Program-made: the position numbers and the translations under genes
Assembly: GCA_910575475.1 (NCBI GenBank)
Contig: CAJTGD010000022.1
Location: forward strand, 1-64,000
Reading direction: 5' to 3'
From: Lachnospiraceae bacterium
Lineage (GTDB): Bacteria > Bacillota > Clostridia > Lachnospirales > Lachnospiraceae
Length of the DNA: 64,000 nucleotides
Notes under the pieces: generated by a model
The model's input: only the letters and a program-made list of their open reading frames with translations
What the model was told of the DNA's origin: nothing
Database searches by the model: none
Shown here: positions 42,906 through 51,525 of the stretch, in pieces
Layout of the letters: every line of letters begins with the position of its first letter
How positions within the stretch are numbered: position 1 is the stretch's first letter

Positions 42906-43877
42906 TCAGAATCCTCCTTTTCGAAACAGTGCGAAGAACGCATACATCGTACATGCGACCACCAGGCCGACACAGATGTTCAGGGGCAGGATCAGGCCGC
43001 TGCTGATGATCGCTCCCGGCGTTCCCAGCGGGATCCCGCTCTCCAGATGATGCGCTCCGGTATAAAAGGAATAGCTTTTTGCCAGGCAGTAAAAGAGCAG
43101 CGCCCCGAAGCTGACCGCCTTGTAGGTCTTTTCCGTAAAAAACCGCTCTGTCTTCTCGAATCCAAATGCGTTCAGGTACAGGATCAGCCCTGCCCCTATG
43201 ATGGCCCCGCCGGAAAATCCTCCTCCCGGCGAAAGATGTCCGTTCAGAATGATATAAATGCCGAAGAGCATGATGATAGGCACCAGGATCCTGGCTGCCA
43301 TCTGCAGGATGGCATCTTTCTTTGGTTCGTAAAAGCTGTCCCTGCGCTCCTCGTCCTCCGCGCTGCCCTTTCCCTTCTTTTTATCATTGCGCAGCAGGAT
43401 CAGGACCGTACAGGTGGCGATAAAAAGCACATTGGATTCTCCAAAGGTGTCGAACGCACGGTAATCCAGGATCATGCCCGTCACAATATTGACGGCCCCC
43501 GTATCCTGCAGCCCGTCCTCGATATACTTTGCCGCCACCTCATTACTTGCCGGATTGCTGGCGGAGCCGATCGGCGGGAGGTAGGAAACCTCCACGATCA
43601 GGATCAGGACCAGCACGGTACAGCAGAGCACGGCCGCCATTTTATAAAAGCGCTGAAAAAAACGGTATACCCGGTTATGCTCCGTATCATAGGTTCGCGT
43701 CATCACCTCGTCCAGATCATGCTCATACCGTTCCAGCTGCTTGCGGTCCGGTTTGTATTCCTCCCGCGGGATCACTTCCATATTATCCAGATAAAGATCC
43801 TTTTCCCCGCTGAGCCAGTGCTTCATACGAACGATCCGCTGACGTTTGTATTCTTCCTCGGATATTTTTCTACTCAT
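42906..43877 (-). CDS. MbhE-MnhB fusion-type antiporter subunit
   Basis: The start at 43877 is chosen because its ATGAG overlaps the stop of the DUF4040 gene; this gives 323 residues. A charged cytoplasmic N-terminus (MSRKISEEEYKRQRIVRMKH...) comes first. Next is an MbhE-like segment (VLCCTVLVLILIVEVSYLPPIG... VNIVTGMILDYRAFDTFGE), then a full MnhB domain (ILVPIIMLFGIYIILNGHLSPGGGFSGGAIIGAGLILYLNAFG). In ordinary Mrp operons MbhE belongs to the tail of MrpA; here it is joined to MrpB as in Mbh/Mbs-type operons. Confidence 0.82.
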   Translation of the reverse strand: MSRKISEEEYKRQRIVRMKHWLSGEKDLYLDNMEVIPREEYKPDRKQLERYEHDLDEVMTRTYDTEHNRVYRFFQRFYKMAAVLCCTVLVLILIVEVSYLPPIGSASNPASNEVAAKYIEDGLQDTGAVNIVTGMILDYRAFDTFGESNVLFIATCTVLILLRNDKKKGKGSAEDEERRDSFYEPKKDAILQMAARILVPIIMLFGIYIILNGHLSPGGGFSGGAIIGAGLILYLNAFGFEKTERFFTEKTYKAVSFGALLFYCLAKSYSFYTGAHHLESGIPLGTPGAIISSGLILPLNICVGLVVACTMYAFFALFRKGGF

Positions 43878-44130
43878 CGGTTTCCTCGTCCTCCTCTCCA
43901 AGGGCATGGATCTTCTTCAATGTGACAAAGAACAATACGCTGGTCACTCCGGCACCCACTGCCGCTTCTGTAATGGCAAGATCCGGGGATTCCAGAAGGA
44001 TCCAGATGATCGACATGACCAGGCTGTACGACATGAAGATCAGAATCGAATTAAGAAGGTTTCTGGAAAAGCTGACGGAGATGGCACAGACTACCAAAAA
44101 GCCCATCAGGATATATTCAAATATCGCCAT
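43870..44130 (-). CDS. DUF4040 / MbhD-like antiporter subunit
   Basis: An 86-residue protein with three helices and the conserved LAITEAAVGAGVTSVLFFVTL (DUF4040). In bacterial MrpA this domain is part of the C-terminal extension; as a free-standing gene it corresponds to MbhD of archaeal membrane-bound hydrogenases. It starts in TAATG overlap with the MrpG stop and overlaps the next gene by 8 nt. Confidence 0.87.
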   Translation of the reverse strand: MAIFEYILMGFLVVCAISVSFSRNLLNSILIFMSYSLVMSIIWILLESPDLAITEAAVGAGVTSVLFFVTLKKIHALGEEDEETDE

Positions 44131-44534
44131 TACTTTTCCTCCTCTGCTTTGTGTTGATCTGCGTATATGATCTCCCTCTGATCCTCATCCCAGAGGTGCT
44201 CCATGATTCCTTCCTCCAGTTCACAGCACCGTTCCAGATGCGGATTGGTAGTCGCTTCCAGACGTGCGATCAGGTGGGAGGATACTGGAGAGGCATTCCA
44301 CAAAAACACGATGATCAGCGCCATTTTCAGAGATGCGAAATTCCATCCCGACAGGATGATCAGGCCCACCAAGGAAATGCCGATGCCCAGCGTATCTCCC
44401 ATTGCCGCCGCATGCATCCGGTTCAGGACATAATCAAATTTAAAGACGCCGAAAACCTGCACGGCAAAAACGCCGAGTCCTGCCAGCAGGAACGCAACGC
44501 CGAGTGTAAACTGCAGCCATTCGATGAGGATCAT
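44130..44534 (-). CDS. mrpG: Antiporter subunit MrpG
   Basis: A 134-residue subunit of the cation/proton antiporter. Three helices are visible (LGVAFLLAGLGVFAVQVFGVF, AMGDTLGIGISLVGLIIL, LKMALIIVFLWNASPVSSHLIARL), with the MrpG-typical YVLNRMHAAAMGDTLG and TSPVSSH-like motif (here ASPVSSH). A cytoplasmic acidic tail of about 35 residues is longer than usual. It overlaps mrpF by 4 nt (ATGA). Confidence 0.9.
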   Translation of the reverse strand: MILIEWLQFTLGVAFLLAGLGVFAVQVFGVFKFDYVLNRMHAAAMGDTLGIGISLVGLIILSGWNFASLKMALIIVFLWNASPVSSHLIARLEATTNPHLERCCELEEGIMEHLWDEDQREIIYADQHKAEEEK

Positions 44535-44998
44535 AGTGTGTCACTCCTTTCCTGTTCATTTCTTTTTGTGTATTTGTTTGTTACTTCTTCTGTTCCCGCA
44601 TCTTTTAATCTTGTCTCTTCCGTTTTCATTTCTTTTATCCTGTTTTTCCCTGTTGATCCTTCCCGGATACTTTCGGCCTGTACGGCCTTCTGCTGCTGCC
44701 GTTTTTTCTTGGCAAGCTTCTCCAGGTATACACCGCTGTATATTTTCGTCAGCACTACCACCGCAAGAAAACTGATCATCGCATAGATCAGGCAGATATC
44801 CAGAAGGTATCCCTCCCCCATATATACGGCAAGCATGGCGATCACGACCATGACAATGGTTCCCATCATATTCACCGCCACGACCCGGTCGGCGATCGTC
44901 GGGCCTTTGATGGCGCGGATCAGGCAGAAAAGCAGAAGGATCGCAAGGAATATGAAAATGGATATAAAAATCCAGGAATGCTCCATAATGATCCGCAT
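44531..44998 (-). CDS. mrpF: Antiporter subunit MrpF
   Basis: A 155-residue protein. The first 90 residues are MrpF (IFLAILLLFCLIRAIKGPTIADRVVAVNMMGTIVMVVIAMLAVYMGEGYLLDICLIYAMISFLAVVVLTKI), with the invariant GPT-ADR motif. The remaining 60 residues are an unusual lysine/glutamate-rich cytoplasmic tail (KKKRQQQKAVQAESIREGST...). ATG 44998 is preferred; an upstream TTG/GTG would add four residues. It is coupled to mrpE (stop at 45000). Confidence 0.9.
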   Translation of the reverse strand: MRIIMEHSWIFISIFIFLAILLLFCLIRAIKGPTIADRVVAVNMMGTIVMVVIAMLAVYMGEGYLLDICLIYAMISFLAVVVLTKIYSGVYLEKLAKKKRQQQKAVQAESIREGSTGKNRIKEMKTEETRLKDAGTEEVTNKYTKRNEQERSDTL

Positions 44999-44999
44999 A

Positions 45000-45467
45000 T
45001 CACTCACCAATCCTTTCCAGCTTCTCCAGCATTTTTACAAACACAGAATCTTCCATCCCTTCGGACAGGGACTTGTCCAGGCAGTGTACCACGCACTCGT
45101 CCTCATCCATAGACACCGTGATCGTTCCCGGCGTCAGGGTGATCGAATTGGCCAGAAGCACCCTGCAGAATTTGGATCTCAGATTTGTATGGACGCGCAC
45201 CATCACCGGCTCCACCACCTCACTGTCGGAAGTGATCAGGCGGATCACCGCCACATTCGCCTTGATGATCTCCATGACCAGTACGAAGATATAGCGCAGA
45301 AGACAGACATTCCTTTTGTACAGAAGGATCTCCTGTTTCAGGCTGTAATCCATAAATCTGCAGATAAACGCAAACATGAAAAGGACAATCACTGCGCCGA
45401 TCACGGCAATCTCCGCAGTAATTGTCCCGTTAAATATGATCCATACACAAAAAAACAGCAACAGCAT
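45000..45467 (-). CDS. mrpE: Antiporter subunit MrpE
   Basis: A 155-residue protein, first gene of the operon. It has two N-terminal helices (LLLFFCVWIIFNGTITAE, AVIGAVIVLFMFAFICRFM) and the MrpE/MnhE cytoplasmic domain with NVAVIRLITSD, ANSITLTPGTITVSMDEDECVVHCLDKS. GGGAGAG lies upstream. The order E-F-G-DUF4040-MbhE/B-C-D parallels archaeal Mbh/Mbs operons. A sigma-A-like promoter precedes it. Confidence 0.9.
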   Translation of the reverse strand: MLLLFFCVWIIFNGTITAEIAVIGAVIVLFMFAFICRFMDYSLKQEILLYKRNVCLLRYIFVLVMEIIKANVAVIRLITSDSEVVEPVMVRVHTNLRSKFCRVLLANSITLTPGTITVSMDEDECVVHCLDKSLSEGMEDSVFVKMLEKLERIGE

Positions 45468-45526
45468 GATCTTCTCTCCCTTGCGCGGCAGACCGGGCCG
45501 GCCTGCTGCCTTGAATACTGTTGTCT

Positions 45527-45555
45527 ATTATAACAGACTTTTCGACTTTTTTCAG
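45527..45555 (-). promoter_or_regulatory. Promoter of the antiporter operon
   Basis: On the minus strand a consensus -10 TATAAT (45527-45532) is preceded, 17 bp upstream, by CTGAAA (45550-45555), a weak -35. It lies 60 bp before the mrpE start and is the only good promoter seen for the ten genes. Confidence 0.6.
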
Positions 45556-45593
45556 ATTTTTTTATTACTTTTTTTATTTCTTTGCAGATTCTT

Positions 45594-45631
45594 AGGAAGC
45601 GGTAAAACAGACGAACTGTCCACCGCTTCCT
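45594..45631 (-). terminator. Hairpin after the AraC gene
   Basis: AGGAAGCGGT (45594-45603) pairs with ACCGCTTCCT (45622-45631), a perfect 10-bp stem in the gap between the AraC gene and the antiporter promoter. No T-run follows immediately, so termination strength is uncertain. Confidence 0.55.
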
Positions 45632-45688
45632 TCACATATTATTCTATCTCTCCCCGGCATTCTCCTGGCATATACCCGAAGTATCTGT

Positions 45689-46567
45689 TCAGCCTATTTC
45701 TTCCCTCCCGGAAACCTTCCGGTAGGTTCTCGGACTCATGCCATAGCACTGTTTAAATGTTTTTGAAAAGGCAAGCGGATCCGTATACCCTACAGACGCG
45801 GCCACCACGCTGATCTGCATATCTGTCCCAACCAGCATTTCCCTGGCCTTCTCCATCTTCACTCTGACCAGGTAGTCACGAGGCGAACAGCCCAGCGCTT
45901 TCTGAAAACTGCTCGTAAGATAACTCCTGTTCACTCCCACCTGGTCCGCAAGCTCCTGAATCCGAATCTTCTGATTATAATGGAGGTCGATATAGCGCAC
46001 CGCTTCCTTCACATATACGGCTCCCTGATTTGCAAAATCAGATCCTGGTCCGGTACAATGCTGCGTATAGTCCCGAATCAACTCTGCAAAAATCAGCAGC
46101 AGCATGCCGTTGCGCTTCAGTCTGTCCTGATCCGAGTTCTGGTATGCTTCCAGGATTTTGTCAATATAATTGCCGATCCGCGGGGTACACCTGACCTTAC
46201 GGACAGGGTCCGTTCCGGAAAATCCTGCGCTGGCCAGATACATCTCCGCACATCTGCCGGAAAATCCGATCCACATATACGTCCATGGCTTCCACTTCTC
46301 CGTCTCGTACCAGATCTCGCTGCCCGGCAATGCCAGCAATGCATCGTCCAGCTCCAGATGGTACACCTTCCTGTCCATCCCCAGAGTTCCTCTGCCATTT
46401 CTCACAAAGCCAAGGACATAGGCGCCTTTCAAGTCCTGTTCGCGCCTGTTTTCCCGGACACAGCTTTCCCATCCGCAATGCAGCAGGGACAGCTCCGCCC
46501 CCTCTTCCGGCACATCCGCCAGGCATTTATACCGCCCGGCTCCGGTATATCCGGATATCAGCTTCAT
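45689..46567 (-). CDS. AraC-family regulator with cupin-type sensor
   Basis: A 292-residue protein (start 46567, GAGG 8 nt upstream). The N-terminal AraC ligand-binding region (YVLGFVRNGRGTLGMDRKVYHLELDDALLALPGSEIWYETEKWKPWTYMWIGFSG) is followed by two helix-turn-helix units (KIRIQELADQVGVNRSYLTSSFQKALGCSPRDYLVRVKMEKAREMLVGTDMQISVVAASVGYTDPLAFSKTFKQCYGMSP). It is the last gene of a minus-strand sugar ABC locus and probably activates it in response to the transported sugar. Confidence 0.9.
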   Translation of the reverse strand: MKLISGYTGAGRYKCLADVPEEGAELSLLHCGWESCVRENRREQDLKGAYVLGFVRNGRGTLGMDRKVYHLELDDALLALPGSEIWYETEKWKPWTYMWIGFSGRCAEMYLASAGFSGTDPVRKVRCTPRIGNYIDKILEAYQNSDQDRLKRNGMLLLIFAELIRDYTQHCTGPGSDFANQGAVYVKEAVRYIDLHYNQKIRIQELADQVGVNRSYLTSSFQKALGCSPRDYLVRVKMEKAREMLVGTDMQISVVAASVGYTDPLAFSKTFKQCYGMSPRTYRKVSGREEIG

Positions 46568-46677
46568 ATCATTTTCCTCATTGGCAGGCAATCCGCACGG
46601 AAAGCGGATCGCCTGCACTCCAACAAACCGCCCTGTAAATCGATCCGAAACAACCGCAGGTGTGAACGGCAACGGTT

Positions 46678-47508
46678 TTAGAGCTTTCCTCCGGAGGTTG
46701 CAATACCTTCAATAAACTGCTTCTGAAAGATCACATAGATCACGATCATCGGCAGACACGCGATCAATGACGCCGCCATCAACTGCGGGAAGTTTGTCGC
46801 ATACTGCCCCTGCATTTTTGCAAGCGCGGAAGACAGCGTCAGCATATCCTTCTCTGTATTCACGATCATGGGCCACATCAGGTCCTTAAATGCGAATACT
46901 GCGGTAAAGATTCCCAATGCCACCATGCTGGAGCGTGCCAGCGGCGCCATGATAAATACGAAGGTCTGGGGGATATTGCACCCGTCCAGCCGTGCCGCTT
47001 CCTCCAGGTCTTTCGGCAGCGTCATATACGCCTGCTTCAGAAGAAATGTTCCGAATGCCGTAACAAGCCCCGGGAACACCAGGCCGAAGATGGAGTTCAG
47101 CGCCCCGATCTTGCTGACCATGATGTACTGCGGAATAATAAATATCTGGGAAGGGATCATCATCTGGAACAGTACCAGAGAAAACATCACGTTTTTCCCT
47201 TTAAAGTTCAGCCGCGCAAACGCGTAGCCCGCCAGCGTTGCGGTCAAGACCGCGCACAGCACACGGAAGAAAATCAGCAGCAGCGTATTTTTATACAGCA
47301 GCATAAAGTTCATATTTTCCATGACTGCGGTAAAGGCTTCCGTCCTCCAGACCGTCGGGAAGATGATAAAAGGATCTACCTGCGTCGATTCCGGTACGGA
47401 TTTGAACGCCGTCAGCACCATCCACAGAAACGGGATCAGCATGGTGATGGACACCAGGACACAGACTGCATGAATCACAAATGTTGATAATTTTTTCTTT
47501 GCTTCCAT
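46678..47508 (-). CDS. Sugar ABC permease (MalG-like)
   Basis: A 276-residue six-helix permease. The EAA loop is TLPKDLEEAARLDGCNIPQTFVFIMAPLARSSMVALGIFTAVF. The opening VCVLVSITMLIPFLWMVLTAFKSVPESTQVDPFIIFPTVW is typical of the CUT1 family for oligosaccharides. It follows the MalF-like gene by 15 bp and would form the second half of the channel. Confidence 0.91.
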   Translation of the reverse strand: MEAKKKLSTFVIHAVCVLVSITMLIPFLWMVLTAFKSVPESTQVDPFIIFPTVWRTEAFTAVMENMNFMLLYKNTLLLIFFRVLCAVLTATLAGYAFARLNFKGKNVMFSLVLFQMMIPSQIFIIPQYIMVSKIGALNSIFGLVFPGLVTAFGTFLLKQAYMTLPKDLEEAARLDGCNIPQTFVFIMAPLARSSMVALGIFTAVFAFKDLMWPMIVNTEKDMLTLSSALAKMQGQYATNFPQLMAASLIACLPMIVIYVIFQKQFIEGIATSGGKL

Positions 47509-47523
47509 AACCGCCCCTCCTCT

Positions 47524-48420
47524 CTAATTGTAGTGAACCCATTTCTTCTGGCCGATCATCTGGAATACGGTCACGATCATGATAACCGTAAGCAAGAGCA
47601 CGACAATCGCTGAGCCGTAGCCCTGGTCCTTCTGCCGGAAGGAATATTCATAGAACAGGTATACCAGTGACTGTGTTTTCATCAGTGCCGGATTGGATTT
47701 ATCCATCACCATGAAGATCAGGTCAAATACCTGCAGCGCCCCGATGATCCTGGTGATCAGTACAAAGAAGATCGTCGGTGAGAGCAGCGGGCAGGTAATA
47801 TGCCAGAACTGCTTGAGCCCGGTTGCCCCGTCGATGCTTGCCGCCTCATAATAGTCTCCCGGTATTTCCTGCAGTCCGGAAAGGAACAGCACCATGTTAT
47901 AACCGATGATGGACCAGATTCCGATCACCGCAATGGAATAGATCGCTATATCCGGGCTGGAAATCCAGTTGATCTTTGTCCCCAGCACATGGTTGAGCAG
48001 CCCGAAATCCGAGTTGAACAGCCATCTCCATACCATAGCGACTGCTGCCGGAGCCGCCACCATAGGCAGGAACATGATTGTACGGTATACGCTCCTCCCC
48101 CTCATTTTTCTGTTCAGCAGAACCGCAAGTACCAGTGAGATAATAATGGAAAACGGAACTTCCATCAGCGCATATTTGAGCGTGTTGAGCAGCGCCTGCC
48201 ATACCTGGGTATCCGCGAACATCTTCTGGTAATTTTCCATTCCTACGAAGATATTTCCCCGTCCGAAATCTCCTGTTTTAAAGAAGCTTTTGTAGATTGT
48301 CTGAAAGATCGGAATGATATTCAGGATGATCAGTCCCAGCATTGTGGGGATGATAAAGATCCATCCCCAGATAAATTCATTCCGCTCCTGGCTGGTAACT
48401 TTCTTTTTTGGTTTCGCCAT
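47524..48420 (-). CDS. Sugar ABC permease (MalF-like)
   Basis: A 298-residue CUT1 permease. Its EAA-type loop is IPGDYYEAASIDGATGLKQFWHITCPLLSPTIFFVLITRII, and the helices begin with FIWGWIFIIPTMLGLIILNIIPIFQTIY. It is encoded between the binding protein (20 bp upstream) and the MalG-like partner. No ATPase gene is present in the locus. Confidence 0.91.
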   Translation of the reverse strand: MAKPKKKVTSQERNEFIWGWIFIIPTMLGLIILNIIPIFQTIYKSFFKTGDFGRGNIFVGMENYQKMFADTQVWQALLNTLKYALMEVPFSIIISLVLAVLLNRKMRGRSVYRTIMFLPMVAAPAAVAMVWRWLFNSDFGLLNHVLGTKINWISSPDIAIYSIAVIGIWSIIGYNMVLFLSGLQEIPGDYYEAASIDGATGLKQFWHITCPLLSPTIFFVLITRIIGALQVFDLIFMVMDKSNPALMKTQSLVYLFYEYSFRQKDQGYGSAIVVLLLTVIMIVTVFQMIGQKKWVHYN

Positions 48421-48440
48421 TTCCTCTCATCTCCTTTTCC

Positions 48441-49727
48441 CTATTCTTCGGAAAGTGTCGCATTCATTTCTTCCGCAATCTGCTTGCAGGCATCTTCCAT
48501 ACTCATATTTCCTGAATACACATCCTTGAAGATCTCGCTTGCCCGGTTCTCCCAGGTTACTGTGTTTCTGGAATACGGCCTTACAACCATATCATCCCGC
48601 ATATCCAGATAAGCCTGCAGATTAAATTCCGGAGCGCAGCCTGCCCAGGTATCAGAGGTTCCGTCCCATGCGGACATGGTGATTCCAAGCTCTGCCTGCT
48701 TCTGCTGTGCCTTTTCAGATCCAAGATATTCAATCAGCTTCCAAGCATTTTCCGTGTTGTCCCCATTGGCAGCCGCCGCCCAGCCGAGGCCGTTGTAGAT
48801 GGAAACCCGTCTGCCGCTGTCCGCATCCATCGGCATTACCGCACAGTCACAGTTTTCCTTGATATAATCCTCCTGCTTAAAGGTCGATACCATCCAGGAA
48901 CCATGGAAAGACATTGCGGATTTTCCGGATTTCAAAAGGATGTCCGGGTTATTCTCCGACATCGTCTCCATACTCGGCATGGAACCGTCCTGGATCAGCT
49001 TCTCAATATACTGCATCGCTTTGATGGTATTCGGATCATCATAGCCGGAAGTCTTCTTATCATCGGAAATGATCTCGCCGCCCATGTCATACACGATATT
49101 GTAATATGCCTCCTGGTTGTTATCGTTCCGGATCGCGATTCCGTACTGGCTGCCGTCCTCTTTGGTCAGCTTCTTCGCATTTTCCACGACAGTGTCCCAT
49201 GTCCATGTCTCGTCCGGATAGTCCACACCGGCCTCATCAAACATGGTCTTATTGTACCACAGCGCGATCGTGTCAATGTCCTTCGGGATGCCGTAAACCT
49301 TGCCGTCATAAGTATACAGTTCTTTGATTTCTTCCGGATATTTTGACATATCTACCAGTTCGCTATCCGAAGCTTTATCTGTCAGGTCCAGCAGGATCTC
49401 ATTGGACATATATCTCTGCGATTCATTGGAATGCATCCAGAATACATCCGGCATCTCGCCGCCCTGTGCGCCTGCTTCAAGCAGAGTCCAATATTCGTTC
49501 CACTGTACCACCTGGAGCTCTGCTTCGATTCCGGTCTCCTCCGTAAAGTCGGCAATGATTTCCTTCAACCCCGGCTCCTGATAGTTATCCCAGATCATAA
49601 CAGAGAGTTTGCCGCCCTTGTCTTTGCCGCCCTCTGACGCCCCTTTGTCTCCCGATCCCCCGCATGCCGCAAGGGATGCAGTCATCACTGCACACATACA
49701 AAGTGCTGCTATTCTTCTGGTTTTCAT
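48441..49727 (-). CDS. Sugar-binding lipoprotein of a CUT1 ABC importer
   Basis: A 428-residue family-1 solute-binding protein. The start MKTRRIAALCMCAVMTASLAACGG at 49727 follows GAGGAG; the lipobox is LAAC. Conserved ligand-domain features include GKLSVMIWDNYQEPGLKEIIADFTEETGIEAELQVV and DGKVYGIPKDIDTIALWYNKTMFDEAGV. It is the first gene of the operon binding protein, MalF-like, MalG-like, AraC. The palindrome at 49758-49777 lies in its leader. Confidence 0.92.
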   Translation of the reverse strand: MKTRRIAALCMCAVMTASLAACGGSGDKGASEGGKDKGGKLSVMIWDNYQEPGLKEIIADFTEETGIEAELQVVQWNEYWTLLEAGAQGGEMPDVFWMHSNESQRYMSNEILLDLTDKASDSELVDMSKYPEEIKELYTYDGKVYGIPKDIDTIALWYNKTMFDEAGVDYPDETWTWDTVVENAKKLTKEDGSQYGIAIRNDNNQEAYYNIVYDMGGEIISDDKKTSGYDDPNTIKAMQYIEKLIQDGSMPSMETMSENNPDILLKSGKSAMSFHGSWMVSTFKQEDYIKENCDCAVMPMDADSGRRVSIYNGLGWAAAANGDNTENAWKLIEYLGSEKAQQKQAELGITMSAWDGTSDTWAGCAPEFNLQAYLDMRDDMVVRPYSRNTVTWENRASEIFKDVYSGNMSMEDACKQIAEEMNATLSEE

Positions 49728-50036
49728 AATGTCTCCTCCTCGACTAGTTAGATTTTTTAATATTACTTTCAATATTAATCCGGCAGGCTGGATATGACCG
49801 CAAATGTTACTTTATTGGCCGGGCGCCGTGCAGCAGGGCGCACGACGCCACGCAAACAGTAACGTTCAGTCTGCCTGTCCTAAAACCAAACCATGCTTCA
49901 CGCTTGATAAACATGGGCAATTGTTGTATGAAACTGTACCTATGTTAGTTCTTGCCGTATTTACTTTACATTCTCACTGAAAAAATGATAGAATACCTGA
50001 TACTGTTCCACCTACATTAAGAAAGAGGGAATAATT
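49728..50036. promoter_or_regulatory. Divergent control region of the second sugar locus
   Basis: Between the minus-strand importer and the plus-strand yesL-araC pair. A perfect inverted repeat TAATATT-actttc-AATATTA (49758-49777) lies about 30 bp upstream of the binding-protein start and could be an operator for one of the two AraC regulators. For yesL, TTTACA (49965-49970) and TAGAAT (49989-49994) with an 18-bp spacer form a promoter. The GC-rich middle (49816-49856) can fold but shows no clear function. Confidence 0.5.
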
Positions 50037-50663
50037 ATGAATTGGATGAATCCGGATAATGTTGTACATGCTGCATTAAATAAGATTGGAGACGTGATCA
50101 TTGCGAATCTGCTGTTTCTGCTTTGCTCTGTCCCACTGATCACCATCGGCCCTGCGCTGAGCGCGCTGTATCACTGCATGCTCCGCACGGTCAAGGGCAA
50201 TCACACGTTCACGGTAAAGACCTTTTTTTCCGCCTTCCGCCAGAATTTTATCCAGTCGTTCCTGATCTGGATCGGCCTATGCGCCGCCTTTATCATCACT
50301 GCCTTAAATCTCCGATTTCTGGCACACACCGTCAGTCCGGCCGGGCAGATCTTTTTCCTGCTCACCTGCGGGACCGCGGTTCTTCTGGCAATTACGGCAT
50401 TGTATGTATTTCCTGTGATCGCCGCGTTCAAAGGCACCTGGAAAATGCAGCTGAAAAATGCACTGCTCTTTGCGTTTTCCCATCTGCCTTCCACCCTGCT
50501 GATCGTTGTCGTCTCTACCCTGCCCATGGTAATGACCTGGCTGGATGTCGGCCTGCTCCCGCTGTACGCGTGCTGCTGGTTTTTCTTCGGCTTCGGGCTG
50601 ACCGCATACATAAATTCACTTCTGTTCTACCGTATGTTCAGGCCCTATCTCGAGCAAATATAA
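50037..50663 (+). CDS. YesL-family membrane protein (DUF624)
   Basis: A 208-residue protein with five predicted helices (for example VIIANLLFLLCSVPLITIGPALSALYHCMLRTVKG, the family signature). YesL proteins are nearly always encoded beside YesM/YesN or AraC-controlled CUT1 importers. Their biochemical role is unknown; a membrane accessory role in sugar sensing or uptake is commonly assumed. It has its own promoter and is followed after 16 bp by an AraC gene. Confidence 0.9.
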   Translation: MNWMNPDNVVHAALNKIGDVIIANLLFLLCSVPLITIGPALSALYHCMLRTVKGNHTFTVKTFFSAFRQNFIQSFLIWIGLCAAFIITALNLRFLAHTVSPAGQIFFLLTCGTAVLLAITALYVFPVIAAFKGTWKMQLKNALLFAFSHLPSTLLIVVVSTLPMVMTWLDVGLLPLYACCWFFFGFGLTAYINSLLFYRMFRPYLEQI

Positions 50664-50679
50664 CAGGAGGTAACCCATT

Positions 50680-51525
50680 ATGGATGATAAGCTTGTCATG
50701 CACCGCAAAACCAATTCTGAAGAGTTGTTCCTCGTTTCCTGCGGCTACGAAAACTGTGAGCCTGCCCAGTTTTTTGGTCCCTCTATCCGAAGGTATTACA
50801 TCATCCACTTCATTCTGGAAGGACAGGGACACTATTTTATCAATGACCGGCACTTTGCGCTCCGGAAGAACCAGTGCTTTCTCGTGCCGCCTGATGTTGT
50901 TACCTATTATAAAGCTGAGCCGTCGGACCCGTGGACCTATGTGTGGATCTGTTTTAACGGGACACATGCGCTTCCTCTGCTGCAGCATTGCCGCTTTACC
51001 GAATCTACCCCTGTTCTCACTGTAGCCGACACAGAATCCTACCGTGAGGCCATCTTTGAAATGATGGGACATGCTCCGCTGACTCCGGCTGACGATTGCC
51101 ACATTCAAAGCATCCTCTACAGAATCCTTGCCATGCTCGGGGAACAGACCGAAGCCTCCTATGCTGATACGGACTCCCTTGACAACTTTTACATCTCCAG
51201 AGCCATCGACTACATCAACAAAAGCACCATCCTGAATATCACCGTCTCCGATGTCTCCGAGTACCTCCATATCAGCCGCAGCTACCTGTTTGAACTGTTC
51301 AAGAAACATCTCAACACTTCGCCCCAGTCCTTCCTGATCACCGCCAGGATGGCGAATGCCAAGGAACTGCTGCTGCGTACCAATATTTCAGTAGAAGATA
51401 TCGCGTTCTCGAGCGGCTATCAGAACCCCTTCGCGTTTTCCAGGGCCTTCAAAAAGGAAACCGGTATGACCCCAAGGGAATTTCGCCAAAAATGCAGCTT
51501 CAACGGGAAGATCCTGGACTATTGA
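50680..51525 (+). CDS. AraC-family regulator (second copy)
   Basis: A 281-residue protein with an N-terminal AraC-binding cupin (YYIIHFILEGQGHYFINDRHFALRKNQCFLVPPDVVTYYKAEPSDPWTYVWICFNG) and a C-terminal double helix-turn-helix (TVSDVSEYLHISRSYLFELFKKHLNTSPQSFLITARMANAKELLLRTNISVEDIAFSSGYQNPFAFSRAFKKETGMTPREFR). AGGAGG precedes it. It has the same domain layout as the regulator at 45689-46567 on the far side of the locus, but the sequences have diverged. Both may respond to the same sugar at different genes. Confidence 0.9.
   Translation: MDDKLVMHRKTNSEELFLVSCGYENCEPAQFFGPSIRRYYIIHFILEGQGHYFINDRHFALRKNQCFLVPPDVVTYYKAEPSDPWTYVWICFNGTHALPLLQHCRFTESTPVLTVADTESYREAIFEMMGHAPLTPADDCHIQSILYRILAMLGEQTEASYADTDSLDNFYISRAIDYINKSTILNITVSDVSEYLHISRSYLFELFKKHLNTSPQSFLITARMANAKELLLRTNISVEDIAFSSGYQNPFAFSRAFKKETGMTPREFRQKCSFNGKILDY

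Noticed and set aside
36058..44786. Long plus-strand reading frames opposite the antiporter genes
   Set aside because: They are rich in histidine, glutamine and arginine as expected for the antisense of GC-rich membrane-protein genes, and lack ribosome binding sites and recognisable domains.
35677..45467. Respiratory complex I or energy-converting hydrogenase operon
   Set aside because: Only membrane-arm and Mrp-type subunits are present; no NuoB/C/D/I-like or hydrogenase genes with their cysteine motifs were found.
49782..49885. Large imperfect stem-loop or MITE between the second sugar operon and yesL
   Set aside because: Arms (CAGGC... and ...GCCTG, GTTACT/AGTAAC) match only in short patches; not enough to call a defined element.
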